In this document: positions 54,053 to 63,963 of the stretch, one piece after another
Numbering within the stretch: the stretch's first letter is position 1
How the letters are laid out: the number at the start of each line of letters is the position of its first letter
From: Lysobacteraceae bacterium NML93-0793
GTDB lineage: Bacteria > Pseudomonadota > Gammaproteobacteria > Xanthomonadales > Xanthomonadaceae
DNA length: 64,000 bases
Assembly: GCA_002324875.1 (NCBI GenBank)
Contig: NTJG01000006.1
Location: 62,001-126,000, forward strand
Direction of reading: 5' to 3'
The notes under the pieces: model-generated
What the model was told of the DNA's origin: nothing
Database searches by the model: none
Seen by the model: the letters and a program-made list of their open reading frames with translations, nothing else
Position numbers and translations under genes: made by a program

Positions 54053-54413
54053 ACCCGGCCGTCGGGCGGCTTGTACGAAGGACACGGTTGGAGCACGCCT
54101 TCGACGCAGGCTCGTGAGAGCGCAGAGGAGACCGGTGCGGAGCGCATCGCGTCCCGGGCCCACGGGCGCGGATCGACCCGGGAACACGCCAGCGCGCTCC
54201 CAGGTCTGAAAACGCGCTGGGGAAGGTCTTGACAGTTACGCCCTTGCCCGTCATTCCCGCGGCTCTCAACAGCCGCGCGGGGGGGCAAGCGGGAATGACG
54301 GCAGTCGTTCAGACCTTCCCTCGGCGTCGCCGCGGTACACCGGGATCAGATGCACGGTTGCAGGGGCGGCCTGCGTCCCGCGCAGCGGATCAGACCCGCC
54401 GCGGTGGACCGGG
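54053..54413. other. 361-bp intergenic region with a miniature inverted repeat
   Basis: Besides the repeat at 54220-54320 (listed separately) I see no gene. It separates the acyltransferase gene from the short genes read on the minus strand. Confidence 0.5.
54220..54320. repeat. Miniature inverted-repeat element, copy 1
   Basis: The element is bounded by a perfect 10-bp terminal inverted repeat (GGGAAGGTCT at 54220-54229, AGACCTTCCC at 54311-54320). It also has an inner 12-bp inverted repeat (CGTCATTCCCGC at 54249-54260, GCGGGAATGACG at 54289-54300). The right end (GACGGCAG, then TTCAGACCTTCCCT) matches copy 2 at 58119-58257. No protein is encoded. The structure is that of a non-autonomous element or a REP-type sequence. 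Confidence 0.75.
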
Positions 54414-54638
54414 TCAGTCGCCGGTGGATGTGCGCCGATGGACGCGAGGCCCGGCGTCGGCCGCGCCATTCCCGGTGGGCACAGGCGTCGACTCGGCCTC
54501 GTGGATGTCCGGCGCCGACGGTGTGTCGGATTCCTTCGCGGCCCGGGCTTCGCGCTTGCGCGCGTCCTTCGCTTCCTGCTTCTTCTGCTTGGCCAGCTCG
54601 CGCTGGCGCTTTTCGAAACCGTAGTTGATCTTCGCCAA
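54414..54638 (-). CDS. Lys/Ala-rich small conserved protein
   Basis: This 74-residue protein begins AKINYGFEKRQRELAKQKKQ and is strongly Lys/Arg/Glu-rich, probably helical and disordered at the end. The same opening is found in small conserved proteins of related Proteobacteria, function unknown to me. It starts at a TTG at 54638 with AGGAGA upstream. It is the last of a run of short minus-strand genes after the TonB receptor. Confidence 0.65.
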   Translation of the reverse strand: MAKINYGFEKRQRELAKQKKQEAKDARKREARAAKESDTPSAPDIHEAESTPVPTGNGAADAGPRVHRRTSTGD

Positions 54639-54666
54639 GCGGATGTCTCCTGATCAGGTTCGGGAA

Positions 54667-54882
54667 TCAGCGGCGCGCGCGTGCGGGCGCGGCAGCGGGC
54701 GTTGCGGATGCGGCCGGCGCGGCGCGGCGCTGGATGGGCGTGTTGCCGAGCACTTCGACCTTGCCACCGGCCTTGCGGAACGCGGCGATATCGGCGGCGA
54801 TGCGGTCGTGGCTCATCGACGGCGCCTGCTTGGACTTGCGCTCGGTGGTGGGCTGGGTGGCGGGCTTGGGGCTGCTGGACAT
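54667..54882 (-). CDS. Short conserved protein (Ala-rich)
   Basis: This 71-residue protein contains SMSHDRIAADIAAFRKAGGK, then VEVLGNTP, followed by an Ala/Arg-rich tail. It is not assigned to a family with known function. I start it at the second ATG (54882) because GGAG lies six bases upstream; the first ATG is at 54897. It sits between the Lys-rich small gene and the frame at 54894. Confidence 0.6.
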   Translation of the reverse strand: MSSSPKPATQPTTERKSKQAPSMSHDRIAADIAAFRKAGGKVEVLGNTPIQRRAAPAASATPAAAPARARR

Positions 54883-54893
54883 GGAGTCTCCGT

Positions 54894-55142
54894 TCATACC
54901 GGTGCGGATGGGATGGGCGCGCGCCGCCCGCAGCGGCGGACGGGTGCGGCGATGGTCGGCTGGGCCTCGCGTGCAGGCACGTCGAGCGCAGGCGGCTTGG
55001 GAGCGGGACGCCCGTCGAAGGACGGGGCAGGGGCGCCGGATCTGCGCGACACACCGCGTGCGCGGGGCGATGCAGTGAAGGGCGCGGCGGGCGGCCGGAC
55101 GGCGTCGTGATGCGAAACACCGAAATCCGGGGCAGGGCCCAT
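54894..55142 (-). CDS. Possible Pro/Ala-rich small protein
   Basis: An 82-codon frame starts at ATG 55142 with AAGGG upstream and ends 11 bases before the next short gene. The protein (MGPAPDFGVSHHDA onward) is Pro/Ala/Arg-rich and looks disordered, with no family match that I recognise. It may be spurious; only its position and ribosome site support it. Confidence 0.3.
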   Translation of the reverse strand: MGPAPDFGVSHHDAVRPPAAPFTASPRARGVSRRSGAPAPSFDGRPAPKPPALDVPAREAQPTIAAPVRRCGRRAPIPSAPV

Positions 55143-55266
55143 GGTACGCCCTTTCACGCCGGGACGCAGGCCGGCCTGAACGGTCCGGTCGCCCAGCGTG
55201 CGGTCACAGCCGTGCCGGCGGGGCATCGGACGACCGGCGGCGGGCGCGCCGCCGGTCGCGGTGTCT

Positions 55267-57861
55267 TCAGAAGGTCCAGCCCACGCGCGCGTAGTAGAAG
55301 CCGCCGTTGAAGCCGTAGGGCGAATGCACCGGATACGCCGCGCCGGCCACAGACGCCCCCCAGGGGTTGTCGACCGGCACCTTGTCGAACAGGTTCTGCG
55401 CGCCGAGGTTGACGTACAGTCCGGACGCGAAGCGCCAGCCGATTTCGGCATCGACGATGACCGCGCTGCTGTCGTAGATCGGCAGGCCGCCATCCTCGAC
55501 CCGGATCACCGCGCTGTCGACATGGTCCTCGTACCAGCTGCCGTAGTACGCCAGACGCAGATTGGCGTGGAAGACGTCGCGCCGGTGGTTGACGCTGAAA
55601 TAGCCCTTGGTGCGCGGCAGCGACTCCTCGATCTTGTAGACCCGGGCTTCGTCGACGAAGTCGGCATTGAAGCGATCCACGCGGGTCCGGTTCCAGTTGC
55701 CGGCCAGCGAGTAGGTGGTCGTGCCGCCGAAGTGGTCGGCGCGCAGGCTGGCGACGACATCGAGCCCGGTGGTCGTGGTGTCGAAGGCGTTGCCGAAGTA
55801 GGTCACCGAGGTCAGCGATGCGGCCTCCGCATTGCCCGATGCCACCAGCGCCGCACGTTCGGCGTCGGTGAGTTCGAAGCTCGAGCTCAACGCGATGCGG
55901 TCCTCGACCTCGATCCGGTAGCCGTCGACGGTCACCAGCCAATCGCCGCTGCTCCAGACCAGGCCGGCGGAGTAATTGATCGAATCCTCCGGCGTCAGCG
56001 GCTGCGCACCCTTGAGGGCGGCGATCGGATTGGTCGGCGGCAGCGTGGCGATGTCGACCAGCCCCGTGCCCGCGAACGCGGTGGTGATCTGGCTGACGTT
56101 GGCCTGGCCCGGCGTCGGCGCGCGGAAGCCGGTGCTGAACGCGCCGCGCAACGCGAACGCATCGGTCACGTCGTAGCGCGCGGTGAGCTTGCCGTTGGTG
56201 GTCTCGCCGAAATCGTCGAAGTCCTCGTAGCGCAGCGCCGCCGCCAGCAGCAGCGGCTCGATGAAGCGCGCCTCGACATCGACGTACACCGCCCAGTTGG
56301 CGCGATCGAAACTGCCGGCGGTGCGCGGGCTGAAGCCGTTGAAGCCGTTGGAGCCGAGCGCGAAGCCCTGCTCGGTCAACGGGCCGATGCCGGTCGAGGC
56401 CGCATCGCCGGCGCGGATCTCGAATTCCTCCTTGCGCCACTCGGCGCCGGCCGACAGGCTCAGCGGCTGGGTGGTGAAGCCGGTTTCGAAATCACGCCCG
56501 ACATCGACATTGATGCCGGTTTCGGTCTGCACATTGCCGCCGGGCGAGAAGCGGAAACCGGCGGGCTGGTCCGGACCCAGCGACGCGTTGACGGTGTTGT
56601 AGATCGTGAAGTCCACCTGGTTGCGGCCATGGATGGCGCTGACGTCCCAGTGCCAGTCGCCCCAGGTGCCCTTGATGCCGCCGACGACCGAGCGGTCCTC
56701 GAGCTCACCGCCGAAGCGCGGCGTGAAGCCGCCCGGAAACACCGACAGGAAGGTGAAGCAGTTCGACGGCAACGCTGCGACGGCCGCGCCCACGCCCGCG
56801 TAAGGCAGCAGGCCGCCGTCCGCGTCACGCAGCGCGATCACCGGGCATCCGCCCGCGCCGGTGAGGTCGCCCACCAGCAGGGTCTCGCCGCCGTCGTTGG
56901 AATAGACGCCCGAGCGCGAGGTCGGCGTGCGGTAGTAGAAGCCGCCGTCGATCTCGCGCCTGGCGTAGTTGCCGAACAGGTACAGATCGACCGCGTCGCC
57001 CGAGATGCCGAGGTTGGCGATGATCTTCAGATCGTCCTTGACCTTCGGCGAGCCCCAGATCTGCGCCGGATTGGGGATGTCCGGATAGCCGGCCGCAGCG
57101 GCTTCGGCCGCGTCGTCACGCTGCACGCTGCGCGAGGTGTCGTCGGCCTTGCGCCATTCCGCGGTCAGTGTGGCGAATCCGCGTTCGGTCAGCGGCAGTC
57201 CGATCTGCGCGCTGTACTGGTGGGTGAAGCCGTCGCCCTCGTAGAACTGGCCGGCGAACACTTCGGCAGTGCCACCCTCGCGCGCTTGCTTGAGGCCGAA
57301 ATTGATCACGCCGGCGATCGCATCGGAGCCGTACTGCGCGGCGGCGCCGTCACGCAGCACTTCCACCTGTTCGAGCGCGAGCGATGGAAACACCGACAGG
57401 TCAGGGCCCTGCGCGCCGTCGGACAGGCCGTGGCCGAGGAAGGTGATCACGGCGGAGCGGTGGAAACGCTTGCCGTTGACGAGCACCAGCGTGTTGTCCG
57501 GCGGCAGGCCGCGCAGATTGGCCGGACGCACCAGGCTGGCAGCATCGTCGATCGGAATCGTGCTGACGTTGAACGACGGCACCAGCACGCGCAGCTGGTC
57601 GAGCGCATCGGTGGCGCCCTGTCCTCGGAATTCCTCGACGCCGATGATGTCGATCGGCACCGAGGATTCGGCCTCGGAGCGCGGCTGGTTGCGCGAGCCG
57701 AGCACCGAGACGGTGTCCAGCGATGTGGTGCTCTGCTGCGTTTCGGGCGCGCTCTGGGCGAATGCGCTCCCGCTTCCTGCGAGTACGGCGACCGCGAGTG
57801 CGGCTCTTACGGCGTGGGCCAACTGCGAGATTGCGACCTGCGGAGTCGTGCGATCTTCCAT
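55267..57861 (-). CDS. TonB-dependent receptor, second copy
   Basis: This 864-residue outer-membrane receptor has a signal peptide (cut near GSAFAQS), a TonB box around LDTVSVLGSR, a plug domain (EEFRGQGATDALDQLRVLVP, LRGLPPDNTLVLVNGKR, EVLRDGAAAQYGSDAIAGVINF) and a barrel ending in aromatic VGWTF. It is shorter than and not closely similar to the receptor at 22560. The plug pattern is that of a siderophore/vitamin/general TonB group, but no ligand is implied by neighbours. The short genes downstream on the same strand may be cotranscribed. Confidence 0.93.
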   Translation of the reverse strand: MEDRTTPQVAISQLAHAVRAALAVAVLAGSGSAFAQSAPETQQSTTSLDTVSVLGSRNQPRSEAESSVPIDIIGVEEFRGQGATDALDQLRVLVPSFNVSTIPIDDAASLVRPANLRGLPPDNTLVLVNGKRFHRSAVITFLGHGLSDGAQGPDLSVFPSLALEQVEVLRDGAAAQYGSDAIAGVINFGLKQAREGGTAEVFAGQFYEGDGFTHQYSAQIGLPLTERGFATLTAEWRKADDTSRSVQRDDAAEAAAAGYPDIPNPAQIWGSPKVKDDLKIIANLGISGDAVDLYLFGNYARREIDGGFYYRTPTSRSGVYSNDGGETLLVGDLTGAGGCPVIALRDADGGLLPYAGVGAAVAALPSNCFTFLSVFPGGFTPRFGGELEDRSVVGGIKGTWGDWHWDVSAIHGRNQVDFTIYNTVNASLGPDQPAGFRFSPGGNVQTETGINVDVGRDFETGFTTQPLSLSAGAEWRKEEFEIRAGDAASTGIGPLTEQGFALGSNGFNGFSPRTAGSFDRANWAVYVDVEARFIEPLLLAAALRYEDFDDFGETTNGKLTARYDVTDAFALRGAFSTGFRAPTPGQANVSQITTAFAGTGLVDIATLPPTNPIAALKGAQPLTPEDSINYSAGLVWSSGDWLVTVDGYRIEVEDRIALSSSFELTDAERAALVASGNAEAASLTSVTYFGNAFDTTTTGLDVVASLRADHFGGTTTYSLAGNWNRTRVDRFNADFVDEARVYKIEESLPRTKGYFSVNHRRDVFHANLRLAYYGSWYEDHVDSAVIRVEDGGLPIYDSSAVIVDAEIGWRFASGLYVNLGAQNLFDKVPVDNPWGASVAGAAYPVHSPYGFNGGFYYARVGWTF

Positions 57862-58255
57862 GCGCTGCGTCCTCGGATTCGGTTCGTGGTCCCCCCCGTT
57901 CCGCGCCAGCTCAAGCTGTTGATTGCTGCGCCGCAGCAGGACTAACAGGATTTAAACTACACCGCAATACGCGCGTCATGCGCCTGTGATCGACCGCCGA
58001 TTGCACCCGCCGAGGCATGCGTGCAGGCACGGGCGGGCACGGCGCGGTCCGAGCTGCAAAGCAGCAGTCGGCGAATGCAAATCCTGTCCGGCCCGGCATC
58101 GCCACGGCGCAAGGCACCAGGAAATGTCTGAACGGTTCCGCTGTCGGCCGTCATTCCCGCGAATGCGGGAATCCAGCGTCTCGTGTTTTCAAAAGCGTGA
58201 AGTCGCTGGATCCCCGCCTGACCAGCCGTGATGACGGCAGTGATTCAGACCTTCC
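57862..58255. other. 394-bp intergenic region with repeat copy 2
   Basis: It separates the receptor gene from the TPR gene. It holds repeat copy 2 and an AT-richer patch near 57940-57965 that could carry the receptor promoter, though no clear -10/-35 pair stands out. I see no gene. Confidence 0.5.
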
Positions 58256-58257
58256 CT
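58119..58257. repeat. Miniature inverted-repeat element, copy 2
   Basis: The ends (AGGAAATGTCTGAA on the left, TTCAGACCTTCCCT on the right) form an imperfect inverted repeat, and the inner CGTCATTCCCGCG matches copy 1 at the same distance from the left end. The interior differs, with GGAATCCAGCG paired against CGCTGGATCC. Its right edge runs into the stop codon of the TPR gene at 58256-58258, so insertion or excision may have shaped that gene end. Confidence 0.7.
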
Positions 58258-59341
58258 AGTCACGCAGGCGTTTCGTGAGCAGGTCCAGCTTGGCCTGGTA
58301 CGGCGTCATGCCATCACGTTCGGCGAGATCGCGGGCCACGGTCAGCGCGCGGATCGCCCCGCGGGTGTCGCCCTGCTGCAAGAGGGCGCGGGCCAGCGCG
58401 GAGTGGAAGCGGTGCTCGCCGGGATGGAGGCGGATCGCTCTCCGGTAACGCTGCACGGCGGTCCTGAGGTCGCCCGCGGATTCGGCCTGGGCGCCGGTGA
58501 TGAACTGGTGGAACGGGTCGCGCCTCGACACGCGGTCGCGACGCTGCTGCAAAGGACGCGCGCGGGCGCTGTCGCCCTGGCGCTCGTAGAACTGGGCCAG
58601 GTTGGCGAGCGCGCCCCCGTGCGCGGCATTGCGCTCGAGCGCGGCCTGGAAGTGGCGCTCGGCCGCCGTATGGTCGCCGTGCCGCAAGGCGAGCACGCCG
58701 GCATTGTTGAGGCCGCTGGCCGAGGTCGGATCCAGCGCCAGCGACATCGCCATGTACGGCGCCGCGTCGAGCGGCCGGCCGTCGATGGCGAGTTCCATGG
58801 CCCGGTTGCTGTAGTAGCGCGCCAGCAGCGCGTCGTCACTCATCGCGCGGGGCGGAGCGAGCATCAGGATCTCGTCCGAGGCCACGTCGATCGTGTACCG
58901 CCTCTGCTGGATGCGCACCCCGGTGTTGACGTGGTCGGTGCGCACCAGATGCAGATTCTCCTGGCGCCACGACAGCACGTCGTCGATCTGCTGGGCGTAG
59001 GCCTCGAGACCGGCTTCGCGTGCGAGCGCCAACGTGAGCAGGGTGAAGGTCAGGCAGTTCGCCTTGCGGCTGCGGAACGCCTGCTCGACGGTGTAGGTCG
59101 CGGCATGGTCGTACTGCATGCCGAGACCAGTCCGGCGGTCGAAGAGAAAGGCCATCATCAGGTCGAGACGCGCGTTCGGCGACGTGCTGCGATCGATCAC
59201 CGCTGCGCGGAAGGCCTGACGCAGCTCGGGCGACAGCGCCGTGACCTGTTCGGGCGCCGGTGGCGCTTCGTCCGCGTGCGCGGGGCACGCCGTGGACGCC
59301 GTCGTGATCGCCAGAATGACGACGAGACACCAGCGTCCCAT
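58256..59341 (-). CDS. Transglutaminase-like/TPR secreted protein, second copy
   Basis: This 361-residue protein shares the design of the lipoprotein at 3053. It has a signal region (VVILAITTASTACPAHA), a transglutaminase-like core NCLTFTLLTLALA with a later DHVNTGVRI segment, then TPR repeats (SGLNNAGVLALRHGDHTAA and following). Here signal cleavage after AHA seems at least as likely as lipidation. ATG 59341 has GGAGG upstream. The stop TAG overlaps the end of a repeat element. Substrate or partners are unknown. Confidence 0.82.
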   Translation of the reverse strand: MGRWCLVVILAITTASTACPAHADEAPPAPEQVTALSPELRQAFRAAVIDRSTSPNARLDLMMAFLFDRRTGLGMQYDHAATYTVEQAFRSRKANCLTFTLLTLALAREAGLEAYAQQIDDVLSWRQENLHLVRTDHVNTGVRIQQRRYTIDVASDEILMLAPPRAMSDDALLARYYSNRAMELAIDGRPLDAAPYMAMSLALDPTSASGLNNAGVLALRHGDHTAAERHFQAALERNAAHGGALANLAQFYERQGDSARARPLQQRRDRVSRRDPFHQFITGAQAESAGDLRTAVQRYRRAIRLHPGEHRFHSALARALLQQGDTRGAIRALTVARDLAERDGMTPYQAKLDLLTKRLRD

Positions 59342-59538
59342 GAGAGCCTCCAACGATGCGAGCGGACCGGCCTAGGGTTCGAGTCTAGACCCGCGGCACG
59401 ACGTATGAGCGCGCGGCGGTGCCGCTCCGATGGACGGTGGTCCAGTCGTCCCGGGCGGCACGCTCGCGCAGTCCGGTGCCGCTACGCGCGTCGATGGCGG
59501 CCACGCCAGGCTGTCGGGAGCCCTTACGGAATCATTCG

Positions 59539-60759
<1,221 letters not shown>

Positions 60760-60792
60760 GTTCGACTGTCGTCTCGACGGCAACCCAGCCGC

Positions 60793-61422
60793 TCACACCA
60801 GCGCGTCGGAGGCGACCACGTGCACGCCGGCCGGCGGGTCGAGCGCCGCGTCCAGCAGTGCGTCGGCAATGCGCTCGGCGGGATTGATCCTCCATTTCCT
60901 CGGAAGCAGCGGATGCAGCGTCCGCAGCAGGTGTGTGGCGAGCGTCTCGCCCAGGCGCCGCTCGTCACGGTCGCCGCCGATCAGGCCGGGGCGCACCAGC
61001 GTCAGCGACGCGAACCCGCGCGTGCGGAGCGCCGATTCGAGTTCGCCCTTGACCCGGTTGTAGAACACGCGCGACTGCGCGTCCGCCCCCATCGCGGAAT
61101 TCAGCACGTAGACCGGCGTGCCGTGGCGACGCGCGAGGTCTGCGATCGCCAGCGGGTAGTCGTGGTCGACGCGGCGGAATGCATCGCGCGAACCCGCGGT
61201 CTTCATCGTCGTGCCCAGTGCGCAGATGACCGCGTCGGCCCGCCACCAGGCTGCATCGGCGGGCAGCGCGTCGAAATCCACCAGGGGCGCATCGAGGTTC
61301 GGATGTGCGGGCAAGGGCCGCCGTGTGGGCGCGACCACGTGCGTGACGCGCGGATCGGCCAGCGCACGGGCGAGCACGTGCCGGCCCACGAGACCGGTCG
61401 CGCCGGCCAGGATCAATCGCAT
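60793..61422 (-). CDS. NAD(P)-binding Rossmann protein (HTATIP2-like)
   Basis: This 209-residue protein is an atypical SDR: LILAGATGLVGRHVLARALAD at the start gives the NAD(P) site, followed by VICALGTTMKTAGS and a YVLNSAMGADAQSRVFYNRVK section with a YNRVK-type catalytic Tyr/Lys. Related proteins bind NADPH without a clear reaction. GGAGAA precedes ATG 61422. It converges with the threonine synthase gene. Confidence 0.83.
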   Translation of the reverse strand: MRLILAGATGLVGRHVLARALADPRVTHVVAPTRRPLPAHPNLDAPLVDFDALPADAAWWRADAVICALGTTMKTAGSRDAFRRVDHDYPLAIADLARRHGTPVYVLNSAMGADAQSRVFYNRVKGELESALRTRGFASLTLVRPGLIGGDRDERRLGETLATHLLRTLHPLLPRKWRINPAERIADALLDAALDPPAGVHVVASDALV

Positions 61423-61511
61423 CGTCGTTCTCCATCGGAAGGGGCGCGGCATCGGCGCAGTCGGCCGAGCCTAGCGCGAAGGCGGGGTGCCGCCGATGAG
61501 GCAGACGCGCC

Positions 61512-62129
61512 TCACTCGGCCGGCGCGATGCGGCCCGAGCGCAGCGCGAGCCAGCACAGGGCGACGGTGGTGGCGTCGCCGAGGGCGCTGTGCCGGCCCA
61601 GCACCGGCACGCCCAGTGTTTCGGCGATGCGCGGAAGTTCGAGATTCGGTGGCACGTCGGGCCGCGCGCGTCGCGCCCGTGCGGCGTAGTGCTCGGCCAG
61701 ATCCACCCGCGGCTGCGGCAGGTGGAAGCCGGTGAGCGCGCGCACGTGGGGCGCGAGCATCGCCAGATCGAACGACAGGTGGTAGCCGAGCAGCGGGCGG
61801 CTGCCGAGCCAGTGCAGGAACGCGCGCACGGCCGGCGTGACCGACAGCCCGCCGGCGGCTTCGTCCGGGGTGATGTGGTGGTGGCGGATGGAGTCGATGC
61901 CGAAGGCGCGATCCGGCCGGATGCGGCGCTCGAAGCGTTCGGACACCTGCACTACGCCGCCGTGCACCGGCACCGCGGCGAGGCTGAGAATGTGATCGCG
62001 TTGCGGATCCAGGCCCGTGGTTTCGAGATCCAGACTCACCCACGTATCGGCCGGCGGCGTCTGCAGCAGACCGGCCCATTCGCCGTCGCCATGCTGCCGA
62101 CGCAGCCACCAGCGGCGCAGACGGTCCAC
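61512..62129 (-). CDS. DEDDh exonuclease (DnaQ-like)
   Basis: This 205-residue protein has the DnaQ-like 3'-5' exonuclease motifs: VSLDLETTGLD (DxE), the middle GYHLSFDLAML (Asp), and HSALGDATTVALC (HxxxxD). It is short of the tau-binding tail of DNA polymerase III epsilon, so it may act in repair or RNA/DNA trimming. The GTG start at 62129 lies one base after the stop of the cNMP/CBS gene, with which it should be translated as a unit. Confidence 0.87.
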   Translation of the reverse strand: MDRLRRWWLRRQHGDGEWAGLLQTPPADTWVSLDLETTGLDPQRDHILSLAAVPVHGGVVQVSERFERRIRPDRAFGIDSIRHHHITPDEAAGGLSVTPAVRAFLHWLGSRPLLGYHLSFDLAMLAPHVRALTGFHLPQPRVDLAEHYAARARRARPDVPPNLELPRIAETLGVPVLGRHSALGDATTVALCWLALRSGRIAPAE

Positions 62130-62130
62130 C

Positions 62131-63963
62131 TCAGTCGGCCAGGTGGAAGGCGCGGCGCACGTGGTCGCGGAAGTCCTTGACCACGTGCAGCGCGTCACGC
62201 AGCAGTTCGCGGTCGAGACGGCGCAGCTGCTCGGTATCGAGGCGGTTGTCGGGCGCGGCGCCGGCATCGAGCGCGGCCAGCTGCGCGTCGAGGCGCATGC
62301 GCTGGAACACGTTCAGGGCCTGCGGCAGGTCACGGCCCAGCGCCGGTGACAGCGCGCCGCGCGCCGTGAGCGCATCGCAACGCTCCAGGCTGCCGGTGGC
62401 GGCGATCCCGTGACGCAGTGCCAGACAGCGCAGGCCGTGGACGACGGGAAAGATGCCGCCCTTCTTGAGATCGGTGCCCTCGGCCGAGGCGCGCATCCGG
62501 CCGAAGAACGTCAGCGGCGGATCGAAGGCCAGCGTCGCGCGCGCCAGGTGATGCAGCAGGATCTCGTCGTTGCCGAGCGCCATCAGGCTGTCCTTGACCG
62601 GCGCGAACAGCGCCGCGTTGCCGGCGACGGGCCGTGCATCGAGTGCGATCGACAGATCCAGCGCCGCCTCGCCGCCATGGCGCTGGCGCCAGTGGTCGAT
62701 CCGCGCCTGCCAGTCGCGCGCGGTCATGCGCCAGTGCGGATTGTTGACCATCACGCCGCCGGGGCAGGGCGGATAACCGACGCGGTCCAGGGCCTCGCTG
62801 AAGCGCGCCATGGCCTCGGGCAGGCCGTCCCAGTCCAGGTCGTCGGCAATGACGATGGCGTTGTCTTGGTCGGTCTTGAGCAGCTGCTCGCGTCGGCCTT
62901 CGCTGCCCATCACCAGCAGGCAGATGCGGTCGCGATGTTCGGCCGGCACCACCAGATCGAACAGACGCGCCATGACCCGGCTGTTGAGCGCACTCACCAG
63001 CTCCATGAGGTAGGGCATGCGCGCCCCGTGCGCGGCCAGGCTGCGCACGAGGCCGGTCATGCCGGACGCGGCGGCGGCGATCTCGTCCATCGAGCGCGCG
63101 CGCGCCAGGCGCAGGCTGATCAGGTGCGAATGGCTGGCGAAATGCGACAGCACTTCGGCGATGCCGAGCGTGCCGCGGATGGTGCCGTCGCGATCGCGCA
63201 CCACGACACGGTCGATGTGCCGCTCGGTCATGCTGATCAGCGCCTGGAACAGCACCTCGCCGGTGCCGATACAGACCAGCGGCCGGCTCGCGAGTGCGCC
63301 CACCGGTGTATCGAGGGGCAACCCGCGCAGCGTCAGCGCTTCCAGCAGATCCGTGCGGGTGACGATGCCGGGCTCCGCATGGTCGGGATCCTCGACCAGC
63401 AGGCAGTCGACGCGCGCGCCGTGCATCTGCGCGCTGGCCTCGGCGATGGTGGTCGTCGACGCCACGTGCTCGGCCGGCGCCAGCTGCGCCTCGCCGACCT
63501 GGGTGACCATGAGCTCGGCGGCTTCGCGGCGCTCGCGCGTGTCGCCTGCCAGCCGGCCCTTCACCGCCAGGCCTTCGTTGAAATAGGCCGCGAAGCGCGG
63601 GTAATCCGCGATCAATCCGCGGAAGGTCTCGGCGGGAATCAGGAAGCTCAGCACGTCGGAGTCGGTGCGGTAGCTCAGCCGCGCGCGCCCCGCCATCACC
63701 GCCCAGGCGCCGAACACGTCGCCGGGGCCGTAATCGGCGAAGCGGCGTTCGGCGCCGCTGTCGTCGCGCTGGTAGGCGTGCACCAGGCCCTTGAGGATCA
63801 CATGGGCATGCGCCGAGGCCTGGCCGGCCTCGATCAACGTGGTGCCGGCCGGGTGGAAGCCGATGTCGACGCGGGCCTGCAGCCGTTCGCGGCCGGCGTC
63901 GTCGAGCAGATCGAACGGCGGAATGCTGAGATCGAGGCCGGGCACGGGATCCATGCGCTGCAT
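62131..63963 (-). CDS. cNMP-binding - CBS - DUF294 nucleotidyltransferase-like protein
   Basis: This 610-residue cytosolic protein has an N-terminal cyclic-nucleotide-binding domain (about residues 18-140), two CBS modules (about 150-270), and a DUF294 nucleotidyltransferase-like region (LLVMGSEGRREQLLKTDQDNAIV, about 355-380) with its DUF294 C-terminal partner. Such proteins resemble GlnD-type signalling enzymes but have no proven substrate. It may use c-di-GMP, cAMP or an adenylate as input; that is inference. ATG 63963 or 63954 could be the start. The exonuclease gene follows its stop by one base. Confidence 0.9.
   Translation of the reverse strand: MQRMDPVPGLDLSIPPFDLLDDAGRERLQARVDIGFHPAGTTLIEAGQASAHAHVILKGLVHAYQRDDSGAERRFADYGPGDVFGAWAVMAGRARLSYRTDSDVLSFLIPAETFRGLIADYPRFAAYFNEGLAVKGRLAGDTRERREAAELMVTQVGEAQLAPAEHVASTTTIAEASAQMHGARVDCLLVEDPDHAEPGIVTRTDLLEALTLRGLPLDTPVGALASRPLVCIGTGEVLFQALISMTERHIDRVVVRDRDGTIRGTLGIAEVLSHFASHSHLISLRLARARSMDEIAAAASGMTGLVRSLAAHGARMPYLMELVSALNSRVMARLFDLVVPAEHRDRICLLVMGSEGRREQLLKTDQDNAIVIADDLDWDGLPEAMARFSEALDRVGYPPCPGGVMVNNPHWRMTARDWQARIDHWRQRHGGEAALDLSIALDARPVAGNAALFAPVKDSLMALGNDEILLHHLARATLAFDPPLTFFGRMRASAEGTDLKKGGIFPVVHGLRCLALRHGIAATGSLERCDALTARGALSPALGRDLPQALNVFQRMRLDAQLAALDAGAAPDNRLDTEQLRRLDRELLRDALHVVKDFRDHVRRAFHLAD

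Noticed and set aside
55198..57945. 915-codon open frame on the plus strand opposite the second TonB receptor
   Set aside because: Low-complexity Arg/Val/Gly sequence, no domain; the receptor on the other strand explains the region.
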